Part shown: positions 18,866-28,284 of the stretch, in pieces
How positions within the stretch are numbered: the stretch's first letter is position 1
Layout of the letters: each line of letters starts with the position of its first letter
Source: Paraburkholderia piptadeniae
GTDB lineage: Bacteria; Pseudomonadota; Gammaproteobacteria; Burkholderiales; Burkholderiaceae
Assembly: GCF_900007165.1 (NCBI RefSeq)
Contig: NZ_CYGY02000074.1
Location: forward strand, 48,387-112,386
DNA length: 64,000 nt
Direction of reading: 5' to 3'
Made by a program: the position numbers and the translations under genes
Notes under the pieces: model-generated
What the model was told of the DNA's origin: nothing
Database searches by the model: none
What the model saw: the letters and a program-made list of their open reading frames with translations, nothing else

Positions 18866-19789
18866 ATGTCAATGGCCGACCGCGACGGCAAGATCTGGAT
18901 GGATGGCAAGCTCATCGAATGGCGCGACGCCAAAATCCACGTCCTCACCCATACGCTGCACTATGGGATGGGTGTTTTCGAGGGCGTGCGCGCGTACAAG
19001 ACGGTCGACGGCGGCACGTCGATCTTCCGTCTGAACGAGCACACCAAGCGCCTGCTCAACTCGGCCAAGATCTTCCAGATGGACGTGCCATTCGACCACG
19101 AAACGCTCGCCGCCGCGCAGCGCGAAGTCGTCCGCGAGAACAAGCTGGAGTCGTGCTATCTACGCCCGATCATCTGGGTCGGCTCGGAAAAGCTGGGCGT
19201 GTCGGCGAAGGGCAATACCATTCACGTCGCGATCGCCGCATGGCCGTGGGGCGCGTATCTCGGCGAAGACGGCATCAAGAAGGGCATCCGCGTGAAGACG
19301 TCGTCGTTCACGCGCCATCATGTGAACGTATCGATGGTCCGCGCGAAGGCATCGGGCTGGTATGTCAATTCGATCCTCGCGAACCAGGAAGCCACCGCCG
19401 ACGGCTACGACGAAGCGCTGCTGCTCGACGTCGACGGCTATGTGTCGGAAGGCTCGGGCGAGAACTTCTTCCTCGTGAACAACGGCAAGCTGTACACGCC
19501 CGACCTGTCGTCGTGCCTCGACGGCATCACGCGCGACACCGTCATCACGCTGGCGAAGGACGCGGGCATCGAGGTGATCGAAAAGCGCATCACGCGCGAC
19601 GAAGTCTATACGGCCGACGAAGCGTTCTTCACTGGCACGGCCGCCGAAGTCACGCCCATCCGCGAACTCGACAACCGCACGATCGGCTCGGGCGCGCGCG
19701 GCCCGATCACGGAGAAGCTGCAATCGGCGTTCTTCGACATCGTGAACGGCAAGAGCGAGAAGTACGCGCACTGGCTCACGAAGATCTGA
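18866..19789 (+). CDS. ilvE: Branched-chain amino acid aminotransferase
   Basis: PLP fold-type IV transaminase of 307 residues that makes Val, Leu and Ile from their keto acids with glutamate. LHYGMGVFEGVRAY near the N-terminus, the PLP-lysine segment RAKASGWY and SEGSGENFFLV are diagnostic. GGAG precedes the ATG by 5 bases. A second in-frame Met two codons later is an alternative start. A small zinc-ribbon gene follows after 80 bases. Confidence 0.95.
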   Translation: MSMADRDGKIWMDGKLIEWRDAKIHVLTHTLHYGMGVFEGVRAYKTVDGGTSIFRLNEHTKRLLNSAKIFQMDVPFDHETLAAAQREVVRENKLESCYLRPIIWVGSEKLGVSAKGNTIHVAIAAWPWGAYLGEDGIKKGIRVKTSSFTRHHVNVSMVRAKASGWYVNSILANQEATADGYDEALLLDVDGYVSEGSGENFFLVNNGKLYTPDLSSCLDGITRDTVITLAKDAGIEVIEKRITRDEVYTADEAFFTGTAAEVTPIRELDNRTIGSGARGPITEKLQSAFFDIVNGKSEKYAHWLTKI

Positions 19790-19869
19790 ATTCCGCGGGC
19801 GCGGCTGCGGCCACACGTGAAGGCAAACGCCAGCCGCGCCTGCTCTTTGCATACAACGAGAAAGTCCCT

Positions 19870-20064
19870 ATGAGTGAAATCAAGGAAATGCCGCTGGTCG
19901 AACTGTCGGCGAAGGATCTTCCTGCGTACTGCCCGAACCCGTCGATGCCGCGCTGGAGCAACCATCCGCGCGTCTTTATCGACGTGACGCACGGCGAAGC
20001 GCGCTGCCCTTACTGCAGCACGCGCTACAAGCTGCGCGACGGCGAAGTGGTCAAGGGTCACTGA
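19870..20064 (+). CDS. Small zinc-ribbon protein
   Basis: Compact 64-residue protein with a CHCC-type zinc site: the motif CPYCSTRYKL plus an upstream CPNPSMPRWSNHPRVF. This matches the zf-CHCC family related to the mitochondrial complex I subunit NDUFS6, found in many proteobacteria. The role in bacteria is uncertain. It follows ilvE in the same direction and a hairpin with a T-run follows. Confidence 0.85.
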   Translation: MSEIKEMPLVELSAKDLPAYCPNPSMPRWSNHPRVFIDVTHGEARCPYCSTRYKLRDGEVVKGH

Positions 20065-20199
20065 TCCGCGACTCGCTTCGTCTGCGGCACGGGCTGCGGC
20101 GTCACGCGTCGTTCGGCAATCCGCGCTGGAAGCCGGACTTCTCGCCGCGCACGCCGATATAGCCTGGGCCGCAGTCCAATGTTCCTGACAACCCCGGCC

Positions 20200-20231
20200 C
20201 CGCGCGCTTCAGGCGCGCGGCGCTTTATTTT
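20200..20231 (+). terminator. Probable terminator behind the zinc-ribbon gene
   Basis: Eight-bp stem CCGCGCGC/GCGCGCGG with a 5-base loop, followed by CGCTTTATTTT. It lies just ahead of waaF, so it may separate the two units. Confidence 0.5.
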
Positions 20232-20252
20232 CGACATCGGAAACTCCCCCTG

Positions 20253-21278
20253 ATGCGTCGCGCGTTGGTTATCGCACCGAACTGGATCGGTGACGCATTG
20301 ATGGCGCAGCCTCTGCTTGCGCGCCTCGTGAAATTGCATCCGCGTATCGCGATCGACGCGGTCGCGCCCAGCTGGGTCGCCCCCATCCTCGAACGGATGC
20401 CTGAAATCCGCGATGTCTACGCGACCGATCTCGCGCACGGCAAGCTGCAGATGCTGCGCCGCTGGCAACTGGCAAGCGACCTGCGCGACGTCGGCTATGA
20501 CGCCGCCTATGTGCTGCCGAATTCGCTGAAGTCCGCGCTGATTCCGTGGATGGCGGGCATTCCGCTGCGCATCGGCTATACGGGCGAAAGCCGCTACGGT
20601 CTGCTGAATGTGCGGCACGGAAACCCGCGCAAGGACGAGCGTCCGCCCATGGTCGGCCATTACGCCGCGCTCGCCTACGCGCCCGGCGCGAAAGTGCCCG
20701 ACGATCTGACGCAGCCCCGTCTCGACGCCGACCTGAACGAAGCGGCGCGCGTCTCGACCCGCTTCAACCTGGACACGCGCGTGCCGCTGCTGGTCTTCTG
20801 CCCCGGCGCCGAGTACGGCCCCGCGAAGCGCTGGCCACCCGAGCATTTCGCAGCGCTCGCGCAGATGGTCGGCCAGTCGTTCCCGTACACGAAGATCGTC
20901 GCGCTCGGCTCGCCGAAAGACGCGCCCATCGCCCAGGCGATCGCCGACCGCGCGCCGAACGTGCGCAACCTGTGCGGCCAGACGGCGCTCGGCGAAGCGA
21001 GCGCGCTGATCTCGCGGGCAAGCGCCGTCGTGACCAATGACTCCGGGCTGATGCACGTCACAGCGGCGCTGCGCCGTCCGCTCGTCGCCGTGTACGGATC
21101 GACCGATCCGCGCCACACGCCGCCCTTGTCGGACCTCGCAAAGGTACAATGGCTGCATCTCGAGTGCAGTCCGTGCTTCCAGCGGGAATGCCCGCTGGGT
21201 CATCTGAACTGCCTGCGGCAACTGAGCGCCGAGCAGGTATTCAACGATCTGCGCGGCATGCTGCTCGCGCAACGCTGA
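20253..21278 (+). CDS. waaF: ADP-heptose:LPS heptosyltransferase II
   Basis: GT9 glycosyltransferase that adds the second heptose to the LPS inner core on the cytoplasmic face of the inner membrane. The 341-residue protein begins with the family N-terminus (VIAPNWIGDALMAQPLL). It has the donor-binding FCPGAEYGPAKRWP and TNDSGLMHVTAAL motifs and YGSTDPRHTPP. Size and motifs match WaaF more closely than WaaC, since the acceptor loop opens with NWIGDALM. Confidence 0.93.
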   Translation: MRRALVIAPNWIGDALMAQPLLARLVKLHPRIAIDAVAPSWVAPILERMPEIRDVYATDLAHGKLQMLRRWQLASDLRDVGYDAAYVLPNSLKSALIPWMAGIPLRIGYTGESRYGLLNVRHGNPRKDERPPMVGHYAALAYAPGAKVPDDLTQPRLDADLNEAARVSTRFNLDTRVPLLVFCPGAEYGPAKRWPPEHFAALAQMVGQSFPYTKIVALGSPKDAPIAQAIADRAPNVRNLCGQTALGEASALISRASAVVTNDSGLMHVTAALRRPLVAVYGSTDPRHTPPLSDLAKVQWLHLECSPCFQRECPLGHLNCLRQLSAEQVFNDLRGMLLAQR

Positions 21279-21675
21279 GCGTTCGGGCCGCGCCGCCTGT
21301 CGAAAGTTGCCTGTTGCGCGCTCGCTGGAACGCGTCGCGGGCAGGTCGGCGGCCATCGGTCATGTGTCGTGCGCGAAGCGCGCCGCGTCCGCTCGATGCG
21401 TCATGCTCGCGTCTTGCAGCGCGGGCATGCTGGCGGATGGCCTTGCAGGCGCCTGGGGAAAGGCCCGGAACATCGGCTGAAAACAGGCCGGAGAGTTGAC
21501 CTGGAATTGACCTCGGATCGACCTGAAATCGGCCCGGAGCTGTTCTGGAAAAGGCGTGGAGACAGCCTGTGCATCCGTGCCACGAGCCAGCCCGCGCGAA
21601 CTTTGCCGCGGGCGGCGCGAAAAGCCGACCACTGACCCGCAACCGCGCGCCTAGCGCGCAAGAGACTGACGAGCC
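21279..21675. other. Intergenic region with an 11-bp phased repeat
   Basis: About 400 bases without a convincing gene. The only structure seen is a degenerate 11-bp tandem repeat at about 21474-21539. Frames that cross it on either strand owe their openness to the repeat and lack ribosome binding sites. Confidence 0.5.
21474..21539. repeat. Degenerate 11-bp tandem repeat
   Basis: Six consecutive 11-base units are visible. The clearest three are TTGACCTGGAA (21496), TTGACCTCGGA (21507) and TCGACCTGAAA (21518), with more diverged units on both sides (TCGGCCCGGAG at 21529, AGGCCGGAGAG at 21485). Eleven bases is close to a helical turn, so the copies would lie on one face of the DNA. Confidence 0.6.
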
Positions 21676-22122
21676 ATGCCACGTTTTGCCCACATCTTCG
21701 AAGCCGCTGCGGACACGTTGAACGCCTACTACCAGGCGGTCGCGGAGGTCAATATCGACAGCTTGATGGGCCTGTGGATCGACGAGGAGTTCGTGAGTTG
21801 CATCTGCGCCGATGGCTCGCATCTGCACGGCCTCGACGCGATCCGCGCTGGCCTCACGCTTCAGCTCGAAGCGCAGCCCGTGTCGATCGAACCGCTCGAC
21901 ATCCGCGTCTACGACAGCCTGGGCACGGTCGTCTATGCGATTGCCGAAGCGCATCGTCCGGCTGACCCGGCGGCCGTTCCGTCGATGATCTTCACGACCT
22001 ATGTGATGGTTCACGAGCGCGGCGAGTGGAAGATCGCGCATATCCACGCGAGTGCGATGCCGAACGAAACGGCCACGCAGTTTGCTGCCAAAATGAGACA
22101 TGGTCAGGGCGCGCTGCACTGA
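21676..22122 (+). CDS. NTF2/SnoaL-like fold protein
   Basis: Soluble 148-residue protein with the layout of the NTF2-like superfamily. An N-terminal helix (ADTLNAYYQAVAEVNID) comes first, then a WIDEEFVSCICADGSHLHGLD turn, and closing beta strands with the signature HERGEWKIAHIHAS. Such proteins bind small ligands or act as stress-related isomerase-like proteins. The substrate is unknown. No strong Shine-Dalgarno precedes the ATG. The YheT-type hydrolase follows after about 65 bases. Confidence 0.8.
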   Translation: MPRFAHIFEAAADTLNAYYQAVAEVNIDSLMGLWIDEEFVSCICADGSHLHGLDAIRAGLTLQLEAQPVSIEPLDIRVYDSLGTVVYAIAEAHRPADPAAVPSMIFTTYVMVHERGEWKIAHIHASAMPNETATQFAAKMRHGQGALH

Positions 22123-22188
22123 AGCGCTCCGCGAGACCTGCTTTGTCGAAGCCTCGCCTTGAGGCTTCACTTGAATACCGGTGTTGGC

Positions 22189-23274
22189 ATGAGCACGACC
22201 CACGACAAGAAAGCTTCTTCCAGACCGGCCCTCGGTGCAGCGGCGGCGGCCGTAGAGGCTGCGGTGGGAATTCCCGTCGAGGCGACTGTCGACCTGCTCT
22301 ACCGCGCCCCGCTCTGGCTGCCCAACAGCCATATCCAGACGATCGTCCCCGCCCTGTTCGGCCGCCCTCCCGTGGTCTCGTACCGGCGCGAGCGCTGGAA
22401 CACGCCCGACGGCGATTTCATCGATCTCGACTGGCTCGCGCCCGATCCACTCACCGGTTATCGCGCGCGTCCTGACGCGCCGCTTTTCGTGCTATTTCAT
22501 GGACTCGAAGGCAGTTCGGACTCGCATTACGCGCGCACGCTGATGGCGGCCGCCTACGCGCGGGGCTGGCATGGTGTCGTGCCGCACTTTCGCAGTTGCA
22601 GCGGTTCGATGAACCTGTTGCCGCGGTTCTATCATCTCGCCGACAGCAATGAAGTCGACTGGGTGCTGCGCCGTCTGCGCGAGAGGCACACGGGGCCGAT
22701 CGTGGCGGCGGGCGTGTCGCTCGGCGGCAACGTGCTGTTGCGCTGGCTCGGCGAGCGCCGCGAGGACGCGTCGATCATCGCGGCGGCGGCAGCGATCTCC
22801 GCGCCGCTCGATGTGCACGCCGGGGGCCACGCGCTGTCGCAAGGCTTAGGCATGATCTACACGCGCAGCTTCCTGAAGACGCTCAAGCAGAAGGCGCAGC
22901 AAAAACTCGCGCAGTATCCGGGCCTGTTCGATCTCGACGATGTGCTCGCGAGCCGCACGATGTATGAGTTCGACGACGTCGTGACGGCGCCCTTGCACGG
23001 CTTCCGCAATGCCGACGACTACTGGACCCGCGCGACCACCCGCCCGCTGCTGCCGGAGATCACCGTGCCGACGCTCGTGCTGAATGCGCGCAACGACCCT
23101 TTCCTGCCAGGCGCCGTGCTGCCGTCGCGCGGCGAGGTATCATCGGCGGTGCAACTCGATCAACCGGAGCACGGCGGACACGTCGGCTTCATGACGGGCC
23201 CTTTCCCCGGCCGTATCGACTGGCTTTCGCGCCGCGTCTTCGGCTATTTCGATCCGTTCACGCATCATGGATGA
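22189..23274 (+). CDS. YheT-type alpha/beta hydrolase
   Basis: Predicted serine hydrolase of 361 residues. The YheT pattern is clear: WLPNSHIQTIVPAL and FHGLEGSSDSHYAR near the N-terminus, nucleophile elbow AAGVSLGGNVLL with the catalytic Ser, an acid in LNARNDPFLPG, and the late His in HGGHVGFM. The start is the ATG at 22189; a TTG ten codons upstream would also be in frame. The stop overlaps the next gene by 8 bases, so the two are translationally coupled. Substrates of the family are poorly known. Confidence 0.88.
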   Translation: MSTTHDKKASSRPALGAAAAAVEAAVGIPVEATVDLLYRAPLWLPNSHIQTIVPALFGRPPVVSYRRERWNTPDGDFIDLDWLAPDPLTGYRARPDAPLFVLFHGLEGSSDSHYARTLMAAAYARGWHGVVPHFRSCSGSMNLLPRFYHLADSNEVDWVLRRLRERHTGPIVAAGVSLGGNVLLRWLGERREDASIIAAAAAISAPLDVHAGGHALSQGLGMIYTRSFLKTLKQKAQQKLAQYPGLFDLDDVLASRTMYEFDDVVTAPLHGFRNADDYWTRATTRPLLPEITVPTLVLNARNDPFLPGAVLPSRGEVSSAVQLDQPEHGGHVGFMTGPFPGRIDWLSRRVFGYFDPFTHHG

Positions 23275-23881
23275 CATCGTCAGGCAGGCACTCGCCAAAT
23301 GGCCGAACGTGCCGCATTGCACCGGCTGGCTGCTATTCGACAGGCGCGGCAACTGGCGCATGCGCGACGAAGCGGCGCAAGCGGCTGGCGCACTCGGCGA
23401 GCCGATCCGCCACACCGCGCTGCTCGGCTTCATCAACCGCAACTACGAAGCCGACGACGAGGGCCAATGGTTCTTCCAGAACGGGCCGCAGCGCGTGTAC
23501 GTCGAACTCGTCTACACGCCGTTCGTCGTGCGGCTCGCCACCGACGACGCGACTGGCAAGCTCACGCTGACCGATCAGGCGGGCGCAGCGTTCGAACCCG
23601 CCGCCGCGTATCTCGACGACGAAGGCGGCATTCTCTTCACGGACAAATCATCGCCCGCACGCATCGCGGTCCTGCACGATCACGACCTCGACCTGTTCTC
23701 CGAGCACGCGGAACTCGCCGGCGACGGCCGCAGCGGCCAGTTCCTCTGGCGCGACGACCTTGTGTTGACGCTGGAGCCGGTGCGCAAGGCTGAAGTCGAG
23801 AAGCGCTTCGGATTCGTCGGAAGTCCCGCTGCACGCGCCGCGGCAGAGGCAGCCTCCGATTCGGACAAGTCCGCACGCTAG
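23267..23881 (+). CDS. Conserved protein of unknown function, coupled to the hydrolase
   Basis: Soluble 204-residue protein that I recognise only as a conserved companion of the YheT-type hydrolase gene in Burkholderiales. It has alternating beta-strand character (RVYVELVYTPFVVRL, RIAVLHDHDLDLF) with no membrane segment or signal peptide. The ATG lies inside the upstream hydrolase frame (8-base overlap). Its stop overlaps the convergent M48 protease stop by 3 bases, an unusually tight arrangement. No function is proposed. Confidence 0.8.
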   Translation: MDDIVRQALAKWPNVPHCTGWLLFDRRGNWRMRDEAAQAAGALGEPIRHTALLGFINRNYEADDEGQWFFQNGPQRVYVELVYTPFVVRLATDDATGKLTLTDQAGAAFEPAAAYLDDEGGILFTDKSSPARIAVLHDHDLDLFSEHAELAGDGRSGQFLWRDDLVLTLEPVRKAEVEKRFGFVGSPAARAAAEAASDSDKSAR

Positions 23882-25566
23882 CTGCTGTTCTTTTCGTCTT
23901 CGCGCTCTTCCTTGTAGCGCGCCTCCAGTTCATGCAGACGCGCGTCGATGGTCGACAGGTCGTAGTAGCCGACCGACTTGATGTCGCGCGCCTCCTTTAG
24001 TTGCCGGATGGCCGACGGCCACGCCCCTTCCAGCGCGAACTTCTCCGCGAGCGCGCGATGCTGCGTCAGCGCATCGCCCGTGCCGACGCTCGCCTGCGCG
24101 AGATAGCGCCACCAGACAGGCTGCTGCGGATCGGAGCGCGTCTCGCGCAGCGCCTGCGCTTGCGCCTCGCTGAAACGGCGCGCGGTCAGGAGCGTCTGCA
24201 GATGCATCTCGATGGCCGCGTGCGATTGCGGCCAGCGCTTTTGCGCGAGTTCCGCGAGACGCACGGCTTCGTCGTTGCGGCCGGCGCGCCGCGCGATATC
24301 GACGGCAAGCACATCGAGGCTCGGCGAACTGCGCGTCGCGTCGCCCTCCGCGCGCTCAGCCGACTCGAACGCTGCGCGCGCATTGGCGAGCGATGCGGCT
24401 GCATCGTCGTAGCGTTCGAGCAGCGTCTGCGCGTAGGCGATGCCGTACCAGTTGCCCGCCACGTTGATCGCGGTGCGGTCCTCGATCTCCGAGCGCATGC
24501 GCGAAATGTCGTCCGCGTACTCGCTGCGCGAGCGGTCCTGCAGCACGCGCGCCCGCGCGCGCACGAACGCGTATTCCGACGATTGGCGCGGCTGCCGGTA
24601 CGGCGAGCGGCGCGCGCGGTCGGACATGTCGGCGATACGCTCGCCCGTCAGCGGGTGCGTGCGCGCGTAGGCGGGCGCGCCTGCGTCGCTCATCGCCGCG
24701 CGATCGAGCCGCTCGAAAAACGCGACCATCCCGTATGGATCGTAGCCCGCACCCGCAAGCAACTGAAAGCCGACGCGGTCCGCTTCGTGCTCGGCCGCGC
24801 GCGAGAAGCGCAACTGGTTGTCGACGGCGTAGGCCTGGCCGCCGACGGCGATCGCGCTGCCCAGATCGCCGCTATGCGCGAGCACGCCCGCCAGCACGCC
24901 GAGCAGCATCCCCGCCAGCGCCGCGTAGCCGCTGTGCTCGCCCGCCGTGATCATGCGCGCGATATGCCGCTGCAACACGTGGCCCATCTCGTGACCGAGC
25001 ACCGATGCGAGTTCCGATTCCGTCTGCGTCGAGACGATCAGGCCAGTGTTCACGCCGATAAAGCCGCCCGGCAGCGAAAACGCGTTGACCTGCGCATCGC
25101 GCATCGCGAACAGATCGAAGTCCGGACGATAGCCGCCGACGTATTGCGCGACCGCGGCGGCGGCGAGCTTCCCGGCGATCGAGTTCAGATAGTCGCGCAC
25201 CAGCCAGTCGTCGAGATAGTCGGGATCGGCGCGGATTTCGCGCATCACGCGCTCGCCGAGCTTGCGCTCGGCCTGAGGCGTGAGCGTTCCGCCCGAGCCG
25301 TCGCCGAGGTCCGGCAGCTGTTGCGTCGACATCGGCGCGCGCAGGCTCGCATTGCCGCCGGAGTTGCCCGAGAGGCGCGCCTGCGCGCCGCCATACATGC
25401 CGAACACGCCTTGCGCGATGTCGTGCGGCACGGGGGCATCGCCATACGCGTCGAGCGGCCCGGTGACGAGCGGCAGCTCCGAGGTATTCGACGGCTGCGC
25501 GATGATCGCGGGCGGAACGGCGAGCGTGACGGACAACAACGCAGCGATAAACCGTTTCAGACGCAT
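23878..25566 (-). CDS. M48 periplasmic metalloprotease with TPR repeats (BepA/YfgC-like)
   Basis: Exported zinc protease of 562 residues. A signal peptide (1-23, FIAALLSVTLAVPPAIIA) is followed by an M48 domain with HEMGH at 192-196 and the third ligand in AAEHEADRVGF at about 258. The C-terminal 250 residues are helical and TPR-like. This domain order matches BepA, which supports outer-membrane protein assembly (LptD maturation) and degrades stalled substrates. It converges with the upstream plus-strand gene and is divergent from moaC. Confidence 0.9.
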   Translation of the reverse strand: MRLKRFIAALLSVTLAVPPAIIAQPSNTSELPLVTGPLDAYGDAPVPHDIAQGVFGMYGGAQARLSGNSGGNASLRAPMSTQQLPDLGDGSGGTLTPQAERKLGERVMREIRADPDYLDDWLVRDYLNSIAGKLAAAAVAQYVGGYRPDFDLFAMRDAQVNAFSLPGGFIGVNTGLIVSTQTESELASVLGHEMGHVLQRHIARMITAGEHSGYAALAGMLLGVLAGVLAHSGDLGSAIAVGGQAYAVDNQLRFSRAAEHEADRVGFQLLAGAGYDPYGMVAFFERLDRAAMSDAGAPAYARTHPLTGERIADMSDRARRSPYRQPRQSSEYAFVRARARVLQDRSRSEYADDISRMRSEIEDRTAINVAGNWYGIAYAQTLLERYDDAAASLANARAAFESAERAEGDATRSSPSLDVLAVDIARRAGRNDEAVRLAELAQKRWPQSHAAIEMHLQTLLTARRFSEAQAQALRETRSDPQQPVWWRYLAQASVGTGDALTQHRALAEKFALEGAWPSAIRQLKEARDIKSVGYYDLSTIDARLHELEARYKEEREDEKNSS

Positions 25567-25797
25567 TGCGGACGATGGGCGAAATCGAAAGCGGCGTAAG
25601 GAGCCGGAAGGAACGGGCCTGTTGCGATTGTACCGACTGCAGCGAATGTGCAGACCAGCTGAAACGCCTGGGCGGCGGCTCGCGCGCGATCAGGCGCTTT
25701 CACGCGATCCAGGCTATCGTGAACTGATGGCGATTCGCGCCCGAGTGCGCGGCGGCATCCTGCGCTGCTATGATAGGCGCCCTCTGAAGGAGCCAAC

Positions 25798-26274
25798 ATG
25801 CCCGAACTCACTCATTTCGACGCAGCCGGCCAGGCGCATATGGTGGACGTCGGCGGCAAAGCGGAAACGAAACGCATCGCCGTCGCGCGTGGATCGATCC
25901 GCATGCTGCCAGCGACGTTCGAGCTGATCCGCAGGGGCGAAGCGAAGAAAGGCGATGTGATCGGCATCGCGCGCATTGCCGCGATCCAGGGCGCCAAGCG
26001 CACCGCCGATCTGATTCCGCTCTGCCATCCGCTCGCGCTTACGCGCGTGGCCGTCGATTTCGAACTCGACGAGACGGTGCCCGCCGTGCATTGCCGCGTG
26101 CAGGTCGAGACGCTGGGGCGCACGGGCGTCGAGATGGAGGCGCTGACAGCCGTGCAGGTCGGCCTTCTCACTGTCTACGACATGTGCAAGGCGGTGGATC
26201 GCGGAATGACGATCACCGATGTGAAGGTGCTAGAAAAGCACGGCGGGAAGTCGGGGGATTGGGTGGCGCAGTGA
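25798..26274 (+). CDS. moaC: Cyclic pyranopterin monophosphate synthase
   Basis: Acts with MoaA in the first step of molybdenum cofactor synthesis, turning the 3',8-cyclo-GTP intermediate into cPMP. The 158-residue protein has KRTADLIPLCHPL, VEMEALTAVQVGLLTVYDMCKAVDRGM and a C-terminal KHGGKSGDW, all typical. GAAGGAG stands 6 bases before the ATG. Confidence 0.96.
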   Translation: MPELTHFDAAGQAHMVDVGGKAETKRIAVARGSIRMLPATFELIRRGEAKKGDVIGIARIAAIQGAKRTADLIPLCHPLALTRVAVDFELDETVPAVHCRVQVETLGRTGVEMEALTAVQVGLLTVYDMCKAVDRGMTITDVKVLEKHGGKSGDWVAQ

Positions 26275-26324
26275 CGGCGCGCTGAGCGCGCCGCTCACGT
26301 TTCTACGACATCGGAACGGGCGAC

Positions 26325-28118
26325 TCAACTTTCGTCGTCGCTATCTTCCTCGTCATTGTCATTGATGCCCTTCGGCGGCGTTCCATACTTCTTCATCAGT
26401 TCCGCCTTGAACGCCCCGAGCGTCTTCTGCTGATCGCACAGATCGTACAGATACGCGAGCTGTGAAGGCCAGTCGTGCAGTTCTTCCGCGAAGATCTTCA
26501 GACGGTCGACGGTATCGAACGCGCCGTTCGTATCGCCGGCGAGCGCCTGCAGTACCGCATAGCGACGCAGCACCGTTTCGCCCGGCAGCAACGCGATCGC
26601 CTGACGATGCATCGCGAGCTTGTGCGGCAGATCCTGCGCATTGATCGGCAGAAGCGTCGCCATGCCGTACTCGCCCCATGCGCCGAACAGGAACGACGGG
26701 TCCTCGCGATACTGGTCGAACGGACGCGAGCCGTAGTACAACACCTCCGAGCGCGCGTAATCGCGATAGACGGGATACAGCGCAGCCAGCCCGCCGAACA
26801 CGATCACGACGAACGCGCCGAACGACACGCCGCCCGGAATCAGACGCAGCGGCTTCGTATCGAGCAGGCCGAAGACAAACATCGCGGGCAACAGGAAGAA
26901 CATGTACTGCTGCGGATATTCGACGAGCGCGTGCATCACGAGCACGCCGATCATCGCGAGGCCGAACACGCGCGCAGCCGTGTGCGGCGCGCGCACGACG
27001 CGCACGAACCACGCACCGAGCCCGAGCAGCACGATGCCGAGGCCGATCAGACCCGTCTTTGCGAGCAGATCGATAAATATGTTATGCGAGTTGTTCGCGA
27101 TCTCCACGCCGCCCAGCGCCTTTGCCAGATCGAACTCGTAGCGCGGAAATTCGCCCCAGCCGACGCCGAGCAACGGGTGCGTGCGAAACATAGTCAGGCC
27201 GTATTTCCACAGCGCGAGACGCGGCGCGATCTGGCCTGCGTCCTTCATGCGCTCCGCCGCGGACCGGGCAAGACCGAGGTCGTAATGCAGGTTCGCCCAA
27301 CGGATCGCCGCATTCACCACGATGAACAACACGGCGAGCACGACGGGCAACAGCCACTCGCGACTGCCGCGTCGTCGGGACACATTGCGCCGCTGCTCTG
27401 CGAACGCCATCCAGAAGCCCGCGACGACGATCACGCCCATCTGCAGCCACGGACCGCGTGACACGGTCAACGCAAACCCGCCCGAGTAAATTGCCGACAC
27501 CAGCAGCCAGATAAAGACGTTGATGCGTCGCGTCTGCACGAGGTACATCGCGCCCACCGTCGCGAACGCGATGCAGGTTGCGAGGTGATTGGCCTGCGCC
27601 ATGTTGCCGAACGGCCGGCGGTCGGACGTCAGGTTGTACGCGACGACGAGCGGCGTCACCTTCACCTCCAGGTGGAACAGCTGCATCACCTGGCAGAAGA
27701 CGGCAAACAGCCCGCCGACCACCAGCGCGAATGCAGCCACCGTCACCACAGTCTCCGACAGATTCGCCCGGCTGAACCCATAGCCCGCGTGCACCGCCAT
27801 GAACGCGGCAAGCAGGAAGCCCGCGCCGAGCCAGTTCATCGACGGCTGCGCGACGGGCAGCACGATCGACTGCGCAATCAGCACGAGCCCGAACGCCAGA
27901 GGCACCAGCGCCACCACGGGTGACGCGAACGCCACGCGCGGCCGGGCCGTCGACACCAGAAAGGCGACGCCCGCGCCCAGCAGCAGATACAGCGAAAGCG
28001 CCGTGAATTCGGCATAGAACGTCGGGATCGGGTACGTGTGGTTGACGACGGCATACGGCAGGATCAACGCACAGGCCAACAGGAATAAGGACAGGTAACG
28101 TGCAAAGGGGTTGGGCAT
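26325..28118 (-). CDS. pglL: PglL-type protein O-oligosaccharyltransferase (Wzy_C family)
   Basis: Polytopic inner-membrane protein of 597 residues with about 12 hydrophobic segments, belonging to the Wzy/WaaL/PglL superfamily. The large periplasmic loop carries GVGWGEFPRYEFD and NNSHNIFIDLLAKTG, the conserved His-containing Wzy_C segment. The C-terminal ~140 residues match the PglL cytoplasmic or periplasmic tail and end very acidic. A type IV prepilin gene is 166 bases upstream in the same direction, as in pilin glycosylation loci. It is more likely an O-oligosaccharyltransferase than an O-antigen ligase. Confidence 0.85.
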   Translation of the reverse strand: MPNPFARYLSLFLLACALILPYAVVNHTYPIPTFYAEFTALSLYLLLGAGVAFLVSTARPRVAFASPVVALVPLAFGLVLIAQSIVLPVAQPSMNWLGAGFLLAAFMAVHAGYGFSRANLSETVVTVAAFALVVGGLFAVFCQVMQLFHLEVKVTPLVVAYNLTSDRRPFGNMAQANHLATCIAFATVGAMYLVQTRRINVFIWLLVSAIYSGGFALTVSRGPWLQMGVIVVAGFWMAFAEQRRNVSRRRGSREWLLPVVLAVLFIVVNAAIRWANLHYDLGLARSAAERMKDAGQIAPRLALWKYGLTMFRTHPLLGVGWGEFPRYEFDLAKALGGVEIANNSHNIFIDLLAKTGLIGLGIVLLGLGAWFVRVVRAPHTAARVFGLAMIGVLVMHALVEYPQQYMFFLLPAMFVFGLLDTKPLRLIPGGVSFGAFVVIVFGGLAALYPVYRDYARSEVLYYGSRPFDQYREDPSFLFGAWGEYGMATLLPINAQDLPHKLAMHRQAIALLPGETVLRRYAVLQALAGDTNGAFDTVDRLKIFAEELHDWPSQLAYLYDLCDQQKTLGAFKAELMKKYGTPPKGINDNDEEDSDDES

Positions 28119-28284
28119 GAGTAAGCGGGGATCTCAGCAACCGGCGCACTATACAAAAAAATCCTTGCGCTGTGCGCCGGCCGGCCGAAATAACCTCGAA
28201 TCGGGCCACGGCACGAAAGCTTTTGCCGTGACCCTTGACGATGTTCAACAGATTCAGGACGCGCCACTCTTCATCGAGTTCCCG

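Noticed and set aside
20058..21356. 432-codon minus-strand frame opposite waaF
   Set aside because: Shadow of a clear GT9 enzyme.
24001..25599. 532-codon plus-strand frame opposite the M48 protease
   Set aside because: Shadow; the protease has HEMGH, signal peptide and a sensible start.
27082..28248. 388-codon minus-strand frame overlapping pglL in another frame
   Set aside because: Same-strand shadow of a membrane protein with the Wzy_C motif; it has Arg-rich unstructured sequence.
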